Assembly (NCBI RefSeq): GCF_013283645.1
Contig: NZ_JABEKV010000003.1
Location: 248,001 to 312,000, forward strand
Direction: 5' to 3'
Source: Sinorhizobium psoraleae
GTDB lineage: Bacteria > Pseudomonadota > Alphaproteobacteria > Rhizobiales > Rhizobiaceae
Length of the DNA stretch: 64,000 nucleotides
Both the position numbers and the translations under genes were made by a program. Below are positions 9,064 to 18,489 of this stretch, piece by piece. Under the pieces are notes generated by a model that was not told where the DNA came from, searched no databases, and saw nothing but the letters and a program-made list of their open reading frames with translations. Position 1 is the stretch's first letter, and every line of letters begins with the position of its first letter.

Positions 9064-10231
9064 GTCTCTCCTCCAAAACCGGGCCGCGCGGGCCCCTTCC
9101 CTTTTCTTGTTTGATGAGCGCCCGCGTCTCGGCATCGAGCGGCCGTTCGATCGCCTTCCCGTCGGCATCGAAGAGATGGCAATGCTCGGAAGGAATGCGG
9201 ATATGGACGCGCTCGCGGGTTGAGACGGGATGCGTGCCGCGCACGACGGCGGTCAGATCACCGCCGCCTTCGAGGCTGATATGGACGTGGCTTTCGGTGC
9301 CGAGGCGTTCGACGAGCCTGACATTGCCGGCAAGATGTGCTTCATCGGGCGATGTCAACGCCAACTTGTCCGGGCGAATTCCTAGCGTCACGGGGCAGTC
9401 GCGGCCGATCGGCGCGGGCGAAAGCGTGTCGAGCGAAAGCTCCCGCGCGAGCCCGCCGCCGGCAAGCCTCAGGCCCGTCTCGCTCTCGTCCGCCACGTTG
9501 GCGCTGAGGAAATTCATGCGGGGAGAGCCGATGAACCCTGCGACGAAGAGGTTTGCCGGCCGATAGAACAGTTCCAGCGGCGTGCCGAACTGGCTGACCT
9601 TGCCCTTGTCGAGCACGACGACGCGATCGGAGAGCGTCATCGCCTCCACCTGATCATGCGTCACATAGATCATCGTCACGGCGAGACGCTCGTGCAGGGC
9701 CGCGAGCTCGACACGCATCGTCACGCGTAGCCCCGCATCGAGATTGGAGAGCGGCTCGTCGAGCAGGAACAGCTTCGGCTCGCGCACAATCGCCCGGCCG
9801 ATCGCCACGCGCTGGCGCTGGCCACCGGAAAGCTGGCGCGGCTTGCGGTTCAGAAGCTCGGTGATGCGCAACACCTCCGCCGCGTTCGTGACGCGTCGTT
9901 CGATCTCGTCGCGCTTCATGCCGTTCAGCGCCAGGCCGAAGGAGAGGTTCTTGCGGACGTTCATGTGCGGGTAGAGCGCGTAGTTTTGGAACACCATCGC
10001 AATGTCGCGCTTCGCCGACGGCAAGTCGGTGATGTCACGTTCGCCCAGGCGGATCGAGCCGCCATCGAGATTTTCGAGCCCGGCGATCGAGCGCAGCAAC
10101 GTGCTCTTGCCGCAGCCCGATGGGCCGAGGAAGCAGACGAACTCGCCGTCTGCGATGTCGAGGTCGATGCCCTTCAACACTTCCAGCGAGCCGAAGCCCT
10201 TGCGAAGATTTTCGATGCGGATCGCTGCCAA
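9056..10231 (-). CDS. Sugar ABC transporter ATP-binding protein, MalK/UgpC type
   Basis: The 391-residue ATPase has Walker A GPSGCGKST, the Q-loop VFQNYALYPHM, signature LSGGQRQR, Walker B LFLLDEPLSNLD and the MalK-type C-terminal regulatory OB-fold domain (about 240-385, GIRPDKLAL). I set the start at the TTG at 10231 because it gives the family N-terminus (M)AAIRIENLRK and has GGGGAGAG six bases upstream; an ATG 33 bases further upstream has no ribosome site and adds residues foreign to the family. It is the first gene of the operon, 53 bases downstream of the double operator. Confidence 0.92.
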   Translation of the reverse strand: MAAIRIENLRKGFGSLEVLKGIDLDIADGEFVCFLGPSGCGKSTLLRSIAGLENLDGGSIRLGERDITDLPSAKRDIAMVFQNYALYPHMNVRKNLSFGLALNGMKRDEIERRVTNAAEVLRITELLNRKPRQLSGGQRQRVAIGRAIVREPKLFLLDEPLSNLDAGLRVTMRVELAALHERLAVTMIYVTHDQVEAMTLSDRVVVLDKGKVSQFGTPLELFYRPANLFVAGFIGSPRMNFLSANVADESETGLRLAGGGLARELSLDTLSPAPIGRDCPVTLGIRPDKLALTSPDEAHLAGNVRLVERLGTESHVHISLEGGGDLTAVVRGTHPVSTRERVHIRIPSEHCHLFDADGKAIERPLDAETRALIKQEKGRGPRGPVLEERHA

Positions 10232-10284
10232 AAAATCTCTCCCCAAAGCGCATAAGGCGATCACTCCCGCCGATTCAGCGTATA

Positions 10285-10319
10285 GTTAAACGTTTTTATT
10301 AACGATAAAAACGTTTAAC
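10285..10319. promoter_or_regulatory. Double LacI-type operator of the sugar ABC operon
   Basis: A perfect inverted repeat with 15-base arms (GTTAAACGTTTTTAT / ATAAAAACGTTTAAC) and a 5-base spacer. Each arm itself contains the palindrome AAACGTTT, centred at 10291.5 and 10312.5, so two operators lie 21 bases apart, two helical turns, on the same DNA face. It sits between the start of the ATPase gene (10231, minus strand) and the plus-strand VOC gene (10516). It should bind the local LacI-type repressor(s), probably as two dimers. Confidence 0.75.
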
Positions 10320-10474
10320 TTTTTTGTAAAGCGAAAACTGCATCTCAGAGACCGTTTGAATGGCGCGGCCGTTTGAGGCGGCCATGATTCAAGTTTCTCA
10401 TGTCGACGCAGCGACTCAGACCCGGATGGCCGCCGCTGTTGGGGCACCGCAAGCGTCCCGTTGTTGGACTAGGC

Positions 10475-10515
10475 GACACCTTGTAGATTGGAACGACACC
10501 TTGGAGATTGGGAAC
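10475..10515. repeat. Imperfect 20/21-base tandem duplication before the VOC gene
   Basis: GACACCTTGTAGATTGGAAC (10475-10494) is followed at once by GACACCTTGGAGATTGGGAAC split as GACACCTTGGAGATTG plus GGAAC (10495-10515). The second copy carries the GGAG that serves as ribosome site for the ATG at 10516, so the duplication and one T-to-G change may have created the translation signal. Confidence 0.8.
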
Positions 10516-10953
10516 ATGGCGCTCAAGCGGATGGACAACGTAGGAATCGTCGTCGAAGACCTCGGAGGCACGATTGATTTCTTTCGCGAACTCGGCCTCG
10601 AGCTCGAAGGACAGGCCACGATCGAAGGAGAATGGGCCGGACGTGTCACTGGACTGGGCGATCAGCGTGTCGAGATTGCCATGATGCGCACACCGGACGG
10701 CCACAACCGGGTCGAGCTCTCCCGCTTCCTCACGCCGCCTGTCGTCGCAGATCACCGGAACGCTCCGGTCAACGCTCTCGGCTACCTCCGCGTCATGTTC
10801 ACCGTGGACGACATCGACGAGACGCTTGAAAGGCTTCGCACGCATGGCGCGCAGCTCGCAGGCGAGGTAGTCCAGTATAAAGACGCGTATCGGCTCTGCT
10901 ACATCCGTGGGCCTGAAGGGCTTCTCATCGGACTCGCCCAAGAACTCAGCTGA
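10516..10953 (+). CDS. VOC-family (glyoxalase/bleomycin-resistance fold) protein
   Basis: The 145-residue protein has the paired beta-alpha-beta-beta-beta modules of the vicinal oxygen chelate fold: NVGIVVEDLGGTIDFFRELGLEL at the N-terminus (written here as NVGIVVEDLGG and TIDFFRELGLEL), VELSRF in the first module, and RVMFTVDDIDETLERLRTHG with CYIRGPEGLLIGLAQEL in the second. The conserved metal site appears partial: a glutamate in VELSRF is present, other ligands are uncertain. Function (lyase, dioxygenase or binding protein) cannot be assigned. I started at the ATG at 10516, preceded by GGAG; the open frame extends 52 codons upstream without family similarity. It is a single gene divergent from the sugar operon. 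Confidence 0.8.
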   Translation: MALKRMDNVGIVVEDLGGTIDFFRELGLELEGQATIEGEWAGRVTGLGDQRVEIAMMRTPDGHNRVELSRFLTPPVVADHRNAPVNALGYLRVMFTVDDIDETLERLRTHGAQLAGEVVQYKDAYRLCYIRGPEGLLIGLAQELS

Positions 10954-11117
10954 GCGCAATACGAAGACAAATGGCGAAGAGTGACCAACCAGCGCGTCCG
11001 AGGCCGACCCGCCTGGTCGAGATCCATCCCTCCACGGTCGGCCCGGCAGGGCAGAGGGGGTGTTGACACCACTGCAGCCGGATTCGACTCTGGCCGGCTC
11101 CGCCCGCGACCGGTTGA

Positions 11118-14100
11118 TCAACGCCTCGCAACCCTTGCCAGCACCTCGTCGAGCGCATCGAGGAAATAGTCGCAGTTCTCTGCGCTGAAGGGTGCCGGCG
11201 GCTTTATCTTCAGCACGTTGTGATGCGGTCCTTCGCTTGAAAGCAGGATCCGGTGCTTCCTCTTCATCTCGGCGATGACGAAGTCGAGTTCGGTCGCGGC
11301 CGGCTCCAGAGTATCGCGATCGCGCACGAGTTCGATGCCGTTGAAGAGGCCGTGGCCGCGCACGTCGCCGATGGTCGGGTGCCGCTCCGCAAGCCGGCGC
11401 GCGCCATCCATCAAACGTTTGCCGACGACCCCGCAATGGTGAACCAGCCGCTCGTCGCGAATGACGTCGAGTACGGCAAGTCCGATCTCGGCCGAAACCG
11501 GATTGCCGCCGAAGGTGTTGAAGTATTCCATGCCGTTGGCAAAGGTCGCCGCGATCGCCTCGGTGGTGACAACGGCCGCCATCGGATGACCGTTGCCGAT
11601 CGGCTTTCCCATGGTGACGATATCGGGTACGACGCCTTGGGTCTCGTGCGCCCACATGTGAGTGCCGACACGGCCGAAGCCCACCTGCACCTCGTCCGCC
11701 AGGCACAATCCGCCGGCAGCGCGCACATGGGAGTAAGCCTGCTCCAGATATCCTTCCGGCAGGACCAATTGGCCGCCGGTCCCCAAAATGCCCTCGCTGA
11801 AGAACAGCGCCGGCTTGCGGCCTTCCGCCGCCAGCGCTTCGACCTGACGTTTGACGTCTTCGGCATATTTCGCCCCCGCATCGGCATCGCCGTAGCGGTA
11901 GCGGCCACGGTAGAGATCCGGCATCTCGGCGACGCGCACATGCGCCGGCCTGCCCTCCCCGCCTTTGCCGGCGAATTTATAGGGACTGACGTCGATCAAG
12001 CTCGAGAGATGGCCGTGATAGGCGTGATCGACGGTGATGATGTCGCGGTTGCCGGTATAGGCACGGGCGAGCCGGATCGCGAGATCATTCGCCTCGCTGC
12101 CGGAATTGACGAAGAAGCAGACGTTCAGGGGGTCGGGGAAGAGTGCGGTCAGCCGCCGCGAATATTCGACCAGGCTGTCGTGCAGATAGCGCGAATTGGT
12201 ATTGAGCCGCGCCATTTGCGTCCCGGCCGCCTTGACCACCCGCGGATGGCAGTGGCCGACATGGCAGACATTGTTGACCATGTCGAGCCAGCGTTTTCCC
12301 TCCTCGTCGATAAGGTGAGCGCCTTCACCGCTGACGATCTTCAGGGGTGCCGCGCTATAGGCGATGCTCAACGACCGGCCGATGCGGCGATGGCGTTCGC
12401 GCACCAGAAATTCCTTGTCGCGCGCAACGGTGACCGATGCCGGCACCGAAAGCCCGAGCACGACGCTCGGATCAGGGCTCACCTCGCGCCAGATCTGCCA
12501 TTGGTCGCGCACGCCGACGCCATGCATCCGCGCTTCGAGACCGAGGTGATCGGTAACGATCTGGAAATGCAGATGCGGCACCCAACCGCCGTTTTCATCG
12601 CGGGCGCCTAGGGCCGCGAAAGCCTCTCCCTTGGCGATCGGCTGACCGATCGCAAGTTTTTCCGCGCTCTCGCGCGACAGGTGACCGTAAAGCGTCCAGA
12701 ACACGTCACCCTCGGCGGTCACGTGCTCAATGAGCACCGTCGGACCGAAACCGTGCGCCACGGCGTCGTCATGGTAGAAGGCGACCTTGCCCGCAAACGG
12801 TGCATGAACGGATTCGCCGGCCGGCGCAAAAATATCAACGCCGAGATGGACGGTGCGCCGCTGGCTCGCGACCGTCGTGCGATAGGCATCCCCCTTGTAG
12901 ACCGCGCGGTCCTCGCCATAGAGGCCAAGGCCGAAGTCCGCGCCCTCGTTGCGGATAAGTGCCTCGATCCGGGCTTCCGCCTCCGCCTTGTCAAGTGTCG
13001 CCCAGTCGTTCGCAGCGAGCCCGCTTGCCGAAAAATCGAAGACCGCTGCCTTCGGCTTCGAGACTGCCGGCCTTATGATTCTCGAAAAATCATGGGCGTT
13101 CTGCTCGAGCCAGCGCAAGATGCGCGCCGCCGTGGGAACCGGTTCGAAGCCACAGGCGTCGCGAAGGCGGGCAACGGCAATTGCCCGGTTTTCGCGCTCG
13201 ATTCGCTGCAGTTCGCGCCAGACATCCTCCTGGCTGACGAGCAGATAGGTGTTCTCAGGATTGTCGCGGATCTGTTTTGCTGCCATGCAGATGCTGACGG
13301 CGTAGCGGGTGCGCACGAGGTCGAAGATCAGCTCGACTTCGGTTTCCGTAAGCGAGTTGGCGCCGTGATAAGCGCCGGCAAGGCGGGCGATGGTGCCGAC
13401 CGCATCCTCCGCGCCGATCAAAGCATAGGCGGAGGCCACCGCGATCTCGATGACGCGAAAAGTCTCGACCATGTCACCGAAGTCGAGCAGACCGCTGACG
13501 CGTCCATCAGCGTCGAGAAGCACATTGTAGTCGTTGGCGTCGTTGTGGATCACCTGCCGCGGGCAAGCCTTCAGGCGCGGCAGCACGGCGGAAACGAAAT
13601 GATCGAGAATGGCGCGAAGCACGTTGCGCTTTTCCTCGTCCGCGATCAGATCGACATGGGTGCGATGCATCTCGGCCTGGGCGAGATCCCAGCCGTAAAC
13701 GCGCCCTGCACCCGGATGATCGAAGTCCGTCAGGGCGCGGTCGAGCGCGCCGAGCAAGGCTCCCAATGTCTCGACGCTTACGGCGCTGCGGTTCGAAGCC
13801 CCCGCCCAGGTTTCGCCGGGCAGCCAGGTGAGGAGCCGGGCAAGGCGCACGCCCTTGAAGTCGACGGAACTGAGCAGCGCCCCGGAACGATCCGGCAGGG
13901 CGCGGGAGACGGGCAATCCCGGCGCTGCCAGGGCCAGGTGCTCGAGAACGGCGACCTGCATGTCGAGCTCTTCCGAAGCACCCGCCGCGTGCAGCTTCAG
14001 CAGGAAAGAACTGCCGTCGCTCGCGCGAACACGGAAATTGAGATCGTGCTCGCCCGGCAGCGCGGAGATCTCTCCCTCCATGCCATAGGTCTCGGTGAGC

Positions 14101-14162
14101 AGCTTTTTGATCGCCGCCATCTCCTGTCCGCCCAATTCCTTCGTCGCCATGATCCCGCTCAC
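11118..14162 (-). CDS. Trifunctional fusion: APH-type kinase, M23 metallopeptidase-like and class III aminotransferase
   Basis: Three domains lie in one 1,014-residue chain. Residues 30-330 are an aminoglycoside/choline phosphotransferase-like kinase (catalytic [12 protein letters not shown] 206-217, metal-binding DFGD 227-230). Residues 420-545 are an M23 peptidase-like module with all zinc ligands in place (H439, D443, H530/H532). Residues 580-1014 are a class III PLP aminotransferase with lysine K853 in [11 protein letters not shown]. Kinase plus class III PLP enzyme recalls the pairs that act on hydroxylysine or phosphoethanolamine (phosphorylation, then PLP-dependent phospho-lyase), so the aminotransferase part may be a phospho-lyase. 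No signal peptide, so the M23 module is cytoplasmic and may not cut peptidoglycan. The start is a GTG at 14162 or ATG at 14150; both have weak ribosome sites. It is the last gene of the second LacI-controlled operon. Confidence 0.85.
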   Translation of the reverse strand: MSGIMATKELGGQEMAAIKKLLTETYGMEGEISALPGEHDLNFRVRASDGSSFLLKLHAAGASEELDMQVAVLEHLALAAPGLPVSRALPDRSGALLSSVDFKGVRLARLLTWLPGETWAGASNRSAVSVETLGALLGALDRALTDFDHPGAGRVYGWDLAQAEMHRTHVDLIADEEKRNVLRAILDHFVSAVLPRLKACPRQVIHNDANDYNVLLDADGRVSGLLDFGDMVETFRVIEIAVASAYALIGAEDAVGTIARLAGAYHGANSLTETEVELIFDLVRTRYAVSICMAAKQIRDNPENTYLLVSQEDVWRELQRIERENRAIAVARLRDACGFEPVPTAARILRWLEQNAHDFSRIIRPAVSKPKAAVFDFSASGLAANDWATLDKAEAEARIEALIRNEGADFGLGLYGEDRAVYKGDAYRTTVASQRRTVHLGVDIFAPAGESVHAPFAGKVAFYHDDAVAHGFGPTVLIEHVTAEGDVFWTLYGHLSRESAEKLAIGQPIAKGEAFAALGARDENGGWVPHLHFQIVTDHLGLEARMHGVGVRDQWQIWREVSPDPSVVLGLSVPASVTVARDKEFLVRERHRRIGRSLSIAYSAAPLKIVSGEGAHLIDEEGKRWLDMVNNVCHVGHCHPRVVKAAGTQMARLNTNSRYLHDSLVEYSRRLTALFPDPLNVCFFVNSGSEANDLAIRLARAYTGNRDIITVDHAYHGHLSSLIDVSPYKFAGKGGEGRPAHVRVAEMPDLYRGRYRYGDADAGAKYAEDVKRQVEALAAEGRKPALFFSEGILGTGGQLVLPEGYLEQAYSHVRAAGGLCLADEVQVGFGRVGTHMWAHETQGVVPDIVTMGKPIGNGHPMAAVVTTEAIAATFANGMEYFNTFGGNPVSAEIGLAVLDVIRDERLVHHCGVVGKRLMDGARRLAERHPTIGDVRGHGLFNGIELVRDRDTLEPAATELDFVIAEMKRKHRILLSSEGPHHNVLKIKPPAPFSAENCDYFLDALDEVLARVARR

Positions 14163-14166
14163 ATTT

Positions 14167-14847
14167 TCACCATGAAACCCGTTTGCCGTCGAAAGCGAGG
14201 AAGCTGCCGCTATTGGCGACCCCCGCTTTGTCGATGACCGCTTTGAGCCCGGCTGCGCTCTCGGTGATCGGAACTGTCGCCGCCTCGCCGCCCATGTCGG
14301 TCTTCACCCAGCCTGGATGCAGCGACAGAACCACAACTCCGCGCTTACGCAGATCCTGAGCGAGCTTCACCGTCGCCATGTTCAGCGCCGCCTTGGAGCA
14401 GCGATAGGCATAGTCACCCTCATCGTCGTCGAGCGTACCCTCGGCCAGCGATCCGGCACGGCTGCTGATATTGGCGACAATCCGGCGCTCGCCGGCGAGA
14501 ATGTTGGGCAGAAGCGCCCGCACCAGAAGAAGCGGCGCCAATGCGTTGACGCGCATGACCTCGAGGAACTCCTCCGGATCGAGCGTCCCCAAGCCGCCCG
14601 TGTCGCCGCGAATTCCGGCATTGTTGATTAGGAGGTCGATCGGCAGGCCGTCGAGTTCGCGCGCCAATGTGGCGATCGAATTGCTATCCGCGACATCCAG
14701 CCTTCGCCGGGCGAGCCCGGGGTCAATCGAAGCCGAGACGGAACGCCCGCAGGCAATCACCTGCCAGCCGGAACCGGCATAGACCCGTGCGAGCTCCAGG
14801 CCGAGACCGCGGGAAGCGCCGGTGATCAGGACCGTGGGGCCGGTCAT
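14167..14847 (-). CDS. Short-chain dehydrogenase/reductase
   Basis: The 226-residue SDR has the cofactor motif TGASRGLGLE, the NNAG motif, a serine in ISSRAGS and the catalytic pair in YRCSK. The start at 14847 has a very good ribosome site (GGAGGAGCACC then ATG); the frame extends upstream into the permease gene without cause. It is 10 bases downstream of the permease gene and 4 bases upstream of the kinase/aminotransferase fusion, so it probably acts in the same catabolic pathway, possibly on an alcohol or aldehyde intermediate. Confidence 0.88.
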   Translation of the reverse strand: MTGPTVLITGASRGLGLELARVYAGSGWQVIACGRSVSASIDPGLARRRLDVADSNSIATLARELDGLPIDLLINNAGIRGDTGGLGTLDPEEFLEVMRVNALAPLLLVRALLPNILAGERRIVANISSRAGSLAEGTLDDDEGDYAYRCSKAALNMATVKLAQDLRKRGVVVLSLHPGWVKTDMGGEAATVPITESAAGLKAVIDKAGVANSGSFLAFDGKRVSW

Positions 14848-14857
14848 GGTGCTCCTC

Positions 14858-16510
14858 CTATCGATGCTTGATGTCATATTTTCGCTCAATCATGCTGACG
14901 AGGCTCGCCGCCGCAAGCGTCAGGAAGATGTAGAAGATCGCTGCCGAGTTATAGGGTGCAAAGGGCAGGAAGCTTGCTGACTGGAACTCGCGCATGCGCT
15001 GGGTGATGTCGCGGATCGACAGGATCGACAGCAGCGACGTGTCCTTGAGAATGGCGATCAACTCGTTGCCGAGCGGCGGGATGATGATCCGGAAGGCCTG
15101 CGGCAGCACGACGAGCCGCGCCGTTTGCCAGCGGTTGAGACCGATGCTGCGCGCCGCCTCGATTTGGCCGACGGGAATGGCATTGATGCCGGAGCGAAAG
15201 ATTTCGGCGAGATAGGCGGAATAGGCAAGCGCCATCGCGACGATGCCGCGCATCAGGTTAGGCGGGTCGAAGACGCCTTGGGTCGCATCCTTCAAGGCGC
15301 CGCTCAGGGGCAGGCCGACATAGAGCACGATCACCAGCATCGGTATGCCGCGGATGGTATCGACCACGAACTCCGAGCCGATCGCCAGCGGATGGCGCCT
15401 ATGCAGGTAGCCGCCGAAGGTGAGCAGGCCGAGGATGATAGCGAGCACCGCGAAGGTGATGCCAGCCGACCGGTCCCGGTCGTTCAGCGTTTCGGTTTCC
15501 CAGAGTACCGGCCAACCTGCGGGAACTGCCGCCTTAGGCAAAAGCGCAGCCGTCACGTCCTTCTTCTCCGCGGCCGTGACCGCTTCGGTTGGTCCAAGGA
15601 AGGTCCTGACGGCGGACTCTTTTTCGGGCGCACCCGGATATTGGCCGAAGCGCACGGCACCGATCAGGCCGGACGGCGTGTTGCTGACGATCGCCACCTT
15701 GCCTTCGAGCGAGCCTGCAAGCACATAGGCCTCGCGTGGCTGCAGCAGGAACCAGGTGGCCACGAGGGCAAATGCGAGGGTCGCCAGCGCGAAAAGCAGG
15801 CTCGTGCGTGCAGTGTAGTGCAGTTGCAGCAGGCCGACCCAGATGAGCCCCATGACCGCCGCGAGAATATAGGCGGCGATGGCGGCGCGGATCGTCGTCG
15901 CTAACCCGGCGGCAAAGGCGATGTGTGCGAAGAAAAAGATGAAGATCAAACCCGCGCCATTGACGAGACCGAGGACCCAGCCACCGACGCTGCGGAGCCG
16001 GCTGTCCGCCGCGTCGGTGTTGCGCGTGCCGGCGAAGAAAAGGCCAAGTCCCAGCAGGGTCATCCCGAAATAGGCCGGGTAGAGTACGGATTCGACACCG
16101 TGCACCGCGAGGTCGGCCGCTTCCGTCAACTGACGGGGCGTCACGCCCTTGACCACGAGAGAAGACGTGAAGGGGTCGACGGCATTGGCGACGACGGAGG
16201 CAACGAAGGGATGAATGGTGCCGCTTGAGAGAAGGACGGCGGCGGCCACAAGATTGAGTATGGCGGCGGCCGTCGACAGCCGCGGGCGGTATGCCTTCGT
16301 CCGCGAAAGGAGCAGAACGGCGATGCCGGACGCGAACGCGATCGTCAAGGCCAGAAAGCCCGGTACGAAGGCGGAGGAACCGTTCTCCACGCCGAGTATC
16401 GCCCGCAGCGAGCGCTGGTAGTCCCCGGAGGAAGCAAAGAGATAGACGATGAATGGCAGCGCGGTCAGGATGATCAGATTGCTGGGCCGCACGCTTCTCA
16501 GAAACGACAT
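14858..16510 (-). CDS. Amino acid-type ABC transporter permease with extra membrane domain and periplasmic insert
   Basis: The 550-residue protein is about twice the usual size of a HisM/GlnP-type permease. The canonical part is at 375-545, with the ATPase-docking EAA loop at 451-470 (EAARSIGLNRWQTARLVVLP). Upstream are about six additional membrane segments (12-28, 50-68, 80-96, 145-160, 180-200, 210-230), then TM 237-257, a soluble segment 258-348, and TM 349-366. TTIRAAIAAYILAAVMG (205-221) looks like the first family helix, so the soluble segment is an insertion inside the permease, as in AapQ/BztB-type permeases. It follows the binding-protein gene by 89 bases. No ATPase gene lies in this operon. 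Confidence 0.85.
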   Translation of the reverse strand: MSFLRSVRPSNLIILTALPFIVYLFASSGDYQRSLRAILGVENGSSAFVPGFLALTIAFASGIAVLLLSRTKAYRPRLSTAAAILNLVAAAVLLSSGTIHPFVASVVANAVDPFTSSLVVKGVTPRQLTEAADLAVHGVESVLYPAYFGMTLLGLGLFFAGTRNTDAADSRLRSVGGWVLGLVNGAGLIFIFFFAHIAFAAGLATTIRAAIAAYILAAVMGLIWVGLLQLHYTARTSLLFALATLAFALVATWFLLQPREAYVLAGSLEGKVAIVSNTPSGLIGAVRFGQYPGAPEKESAVRTFLGPTEAVTAAEKKDVTAALLPKAAVPAGWPVLWETETLNDRDRSAGITFAVLAIILGLLTFGGYLHRRHPLAIGSEFVVDTIRGIPMLVIVLYVGLPLSGALKDATQGVFDPPNLMRGIVAMALAYSAYLAEIFRSGINAIPVGQIEAARSIGLNRWQTARLVVLPQAFRIIIPPLGNELIAILKDTSLLSILSIRDITQRMREFQSASFLPFAPYNSAAIFYIFLTLAAASLVSMIERKYDIKHR

Positions 16511-16599
16511 TCATTTCTCCGAGGAGTATGTTCCGGAAAGTTCCTGGTCCCGGAACGGACAACGCGCTCCGGGACAGTCGGGTCAAGTCGGCGGTCGGC

Positions 16600-17346
16600 C
16601 TATTTGAGGCCCCAATATTTGTCGACGAGTTGATCCAGCGTGCCGTCGTCCTTGATCATCTTCAGCCCTTCGTTGAAGGCCGCGACATTGGCGTCGCCCT
16701 TGCGGAAGACGAGGCCGAGCGGATCGGATTCGAGGTCCTTAATCCCAACAACGAGCTCGCCGGCGAATTCGCGTTCGTAGGCCGCGGCATTGGCGCCGTT
16801 GATGACGACGCCGTCCACATCCTTGTTCTTGAGCGCTATGATCGCCGCGCTGAAACTGTCATAGGCAACGACGTTCTCCTTGCCGACGACACCCTCGGCG
16901 ACCTGCGCGTCGGTGGTGTTGGCCTGGGCGGAAAGCTTTTTGCCCTTGGTCTTGAAATCATCGAGGGACGCACCCTGATCCTCGACGCGCACCAGCACGG
17001 CCTGGCTGTTGACGATATAGGCGTCGGAGAAGTCCATGGCCTTCTTGCGCTCCTCGGTGATCGAGACGCCAGAGGCGACGAGGTCGAAGTTGCCCTGATC
17101 GAGCGCGGTGAAAATGCCGTCCCAGCCGGTGGTCACGAATTCCGCCTGGCAATTGATCTTGGCACAGATGGCATTGACCACGTCGACGTCGAATCCGATG
17201 ACCTGCCCGGTCGCCGGATCGACACTTTCCATCGGCGGCGACGTCGTGTCCGAGCCGACTTTCAGGAGCTGGCCGCCGAGATCGACGGCGTGGGCGGCGC
17301 CGGATGCCAGGGCCGACAGCGCAAGGGCAATCACAAATGTCTTCAC
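16600..17346 (-). CDS. Periplasmic amino acid-type binding protein (family 3)
   Basis: The 248-residue protein starts with a signal peptide (MKTFVIALALSALASGAAHA) and then shows family-3 features: GFDVDVVNAICAKI, the hinge segment WDGIFTALDQGNFDLVASG (ligand-binding lobe), ITEERKKAMDFSDAY, and the C-terminal LDQLVDKYWG. Family members bind amino acids, polyamines, opines or ectoine. It lies between the LacI-type regulator (32 bases upstream) and the 550-residue permease. A LacI-type regulator for an amino-acid-type transporter is unusual and may mean that the ligand is a sugar-amine conjugate or an opine. Confidence 0.92.
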   Translation of the reverse strand: MKTFVIALALSALASGAAHAVDLGGQLLKVGSDTTSPPMESVDPATGQVIGFDVDVVNAICAKINCQAEFVTTGWDGIFTALDQGNFDLVASGVSITEERKKAMDFSDAYIVNSQAVLVRVEDQGASLDDFKTKGKKLSAQANTTDAQVAEGVVGKENVVAYDSFSAAIIALKNKDVDGVVINGANAAAYEREFAGELVVGIKDLESDPLGLVFRKGDANVAAFNEGLKMIKDDGTLDQLVDKYWGLK

Positions 17347-17378
17347 GTTTTCTCCTCCGTTGTGAATTGTGGATCTCT

Positions 17379-18449
17379 CTACCCGACGAGACGCCCGCCG
17401 AGGCTGTCCGGCTGCCGCTCGATCAGCTTCGGCCGGAAGATCTGGCGCAGTTCCTTTGGCTCCTCGCCCGCCATGCGCCGCAACAGGAACTCACCGAGCG
17501 TGCGCCCGAGAACTTCGATCGGCTGGTAGAAGGTGGTAATCGGCGGCGTGAAATAGGCGCTGACATTGATGTCGTCATAGGCGATGACATCGACGTCGAC
17601 GCCCACCTGCCGTCCGAGACTGCCGAGCGCCGAAAGCACACCGAGGGTCGTCGATTCGTTGATGCAGACAAAGGCCGTCGGTGGTTCCGCCGCCTGCAGG
17701 AGGCGAGTGGCGCTTTCCCTGCCGAACTGCGTTGAAAGATCGCCCTCGGCGACAAGATCATGAGAGGCTGGCAGTCCCGCTTCGCGGAAGGCGCGCGTAA
17801 AACCGTCGATCCTGTCGAGCGCATAAGAAAGGCGCCGCTCCGGGTTGACGAGGGCGATGCGGCGGTGACCGCCAGCAATCAGCCTTGCCGTCGCCGCATG
17901 CGCCGCCCACTCGTTGTCGATGTCGACATGGGCATAGTCGAGCGGTTGGCGGCAGCGGCCAAGCGATACGAACGGAAACCGGCTCTCCACCAGAAGATCG
18001 ATGCGCGGATCGTCGTCGAGGATGCCCGAAAAGATCAACCCATCGGCCAGCCCCTGATCGATGACCCGGCGTGCGACGTCACAGCCCTCCGCCGCATCCC
18101 GAACGACATGCACCGACATGCGATAATCGCTGCCGTCCAGCGCCTGGCTGATGCCGCTCAGGATCTGAGTATATTCGACGCCGTCCCACTCGTAGTTTTG
18201 CGCGGCGGTCACCGGCATCAACACGGCTGCCTGGCAGGTCCGGCCGGTTCTAAGGGCCATGCCGCGTGCATTGGCCCGATAGCCGGCCTCGCGCGCCGCA
18301 TTGAAGATCACCTCCCGGGTCGCGGGCGCGACCACCGGTGAACCGCGGAGCGCCTTCGAAATCGTGGCGATCGAATAGCCGGTGATGTCCGCCAGAGTTT
18401 TGATCGTTGGCGGTGCGCTACGGCGCGCTATGCGACTCTCGGCGGCCAT
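17379..18449 (-). CDS. LacI-family transcriptional regulator of the second operon
   Basis: The 356-residue protein carries the LacI helix-turn-helix (IKTLADITGYSIATISKALR) at about residues 16-35 and a sugar-binding-protein-like effector domain. It is a paralogue of the regulator at 3300-4334. The ATG at 18449 has GGGAGGAAGC directly upstream; the GTG/ATG extension to 18470 is less likely. It is the first gene of a five-gene minus-strand operon, 41 bases downstream of a dyad with the AAACGTTT core, so it is probably autoregulated. Confidence 0.9.
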   Translation of the reverse strand: MAAESRIARRSAPPTIKTLADITGYSIATISKALRGSPVVAPATREVIFNAAREAGYRANARGMALRTGRTCQAAVLMPVTAAQNYEWDGVEYTQILSGISQALDGSDYRMSVHVVRDAAEGCDVARRVIDQGLADGLIFSGILDDDPRIDLLVESRFPFVSLGRCRQPLDYAHVDIDNEWAAHAATARLIAGGHRRIALVNPERRLSYALDRIDGFTRAFREAGLPASHDLVAEGDLSTQFGRESATRLLQAAEPPTAFVCINESTTLGVLSALGSLGRQVGVDVDVIAYDDINVSAYFTPPITTFYQPIEVLGRTLGEFLLRRMAGEEPKELRQIFRPKLIERQPDSLGGRLVG

Positions 18450-18489
18450 GCTTCCTCCCGACCTTGGCAACCTCGCGTTCCCTAGCAGG

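Noticed and set aside
10265-10515. Perfect 35-base palindrome read as a terminator
   Set aside because: AT-rich symmetric sequence with CG-centred repeats, placed upstream of a divergent gene pair; operator is the better explanation.
12681-14237. 518-codon plus-strand frame over the APH-M23-aminotransferase gene
   Set aside because: Antisense shadow; the minus-strand frame keeps catalytic motifs of three families.
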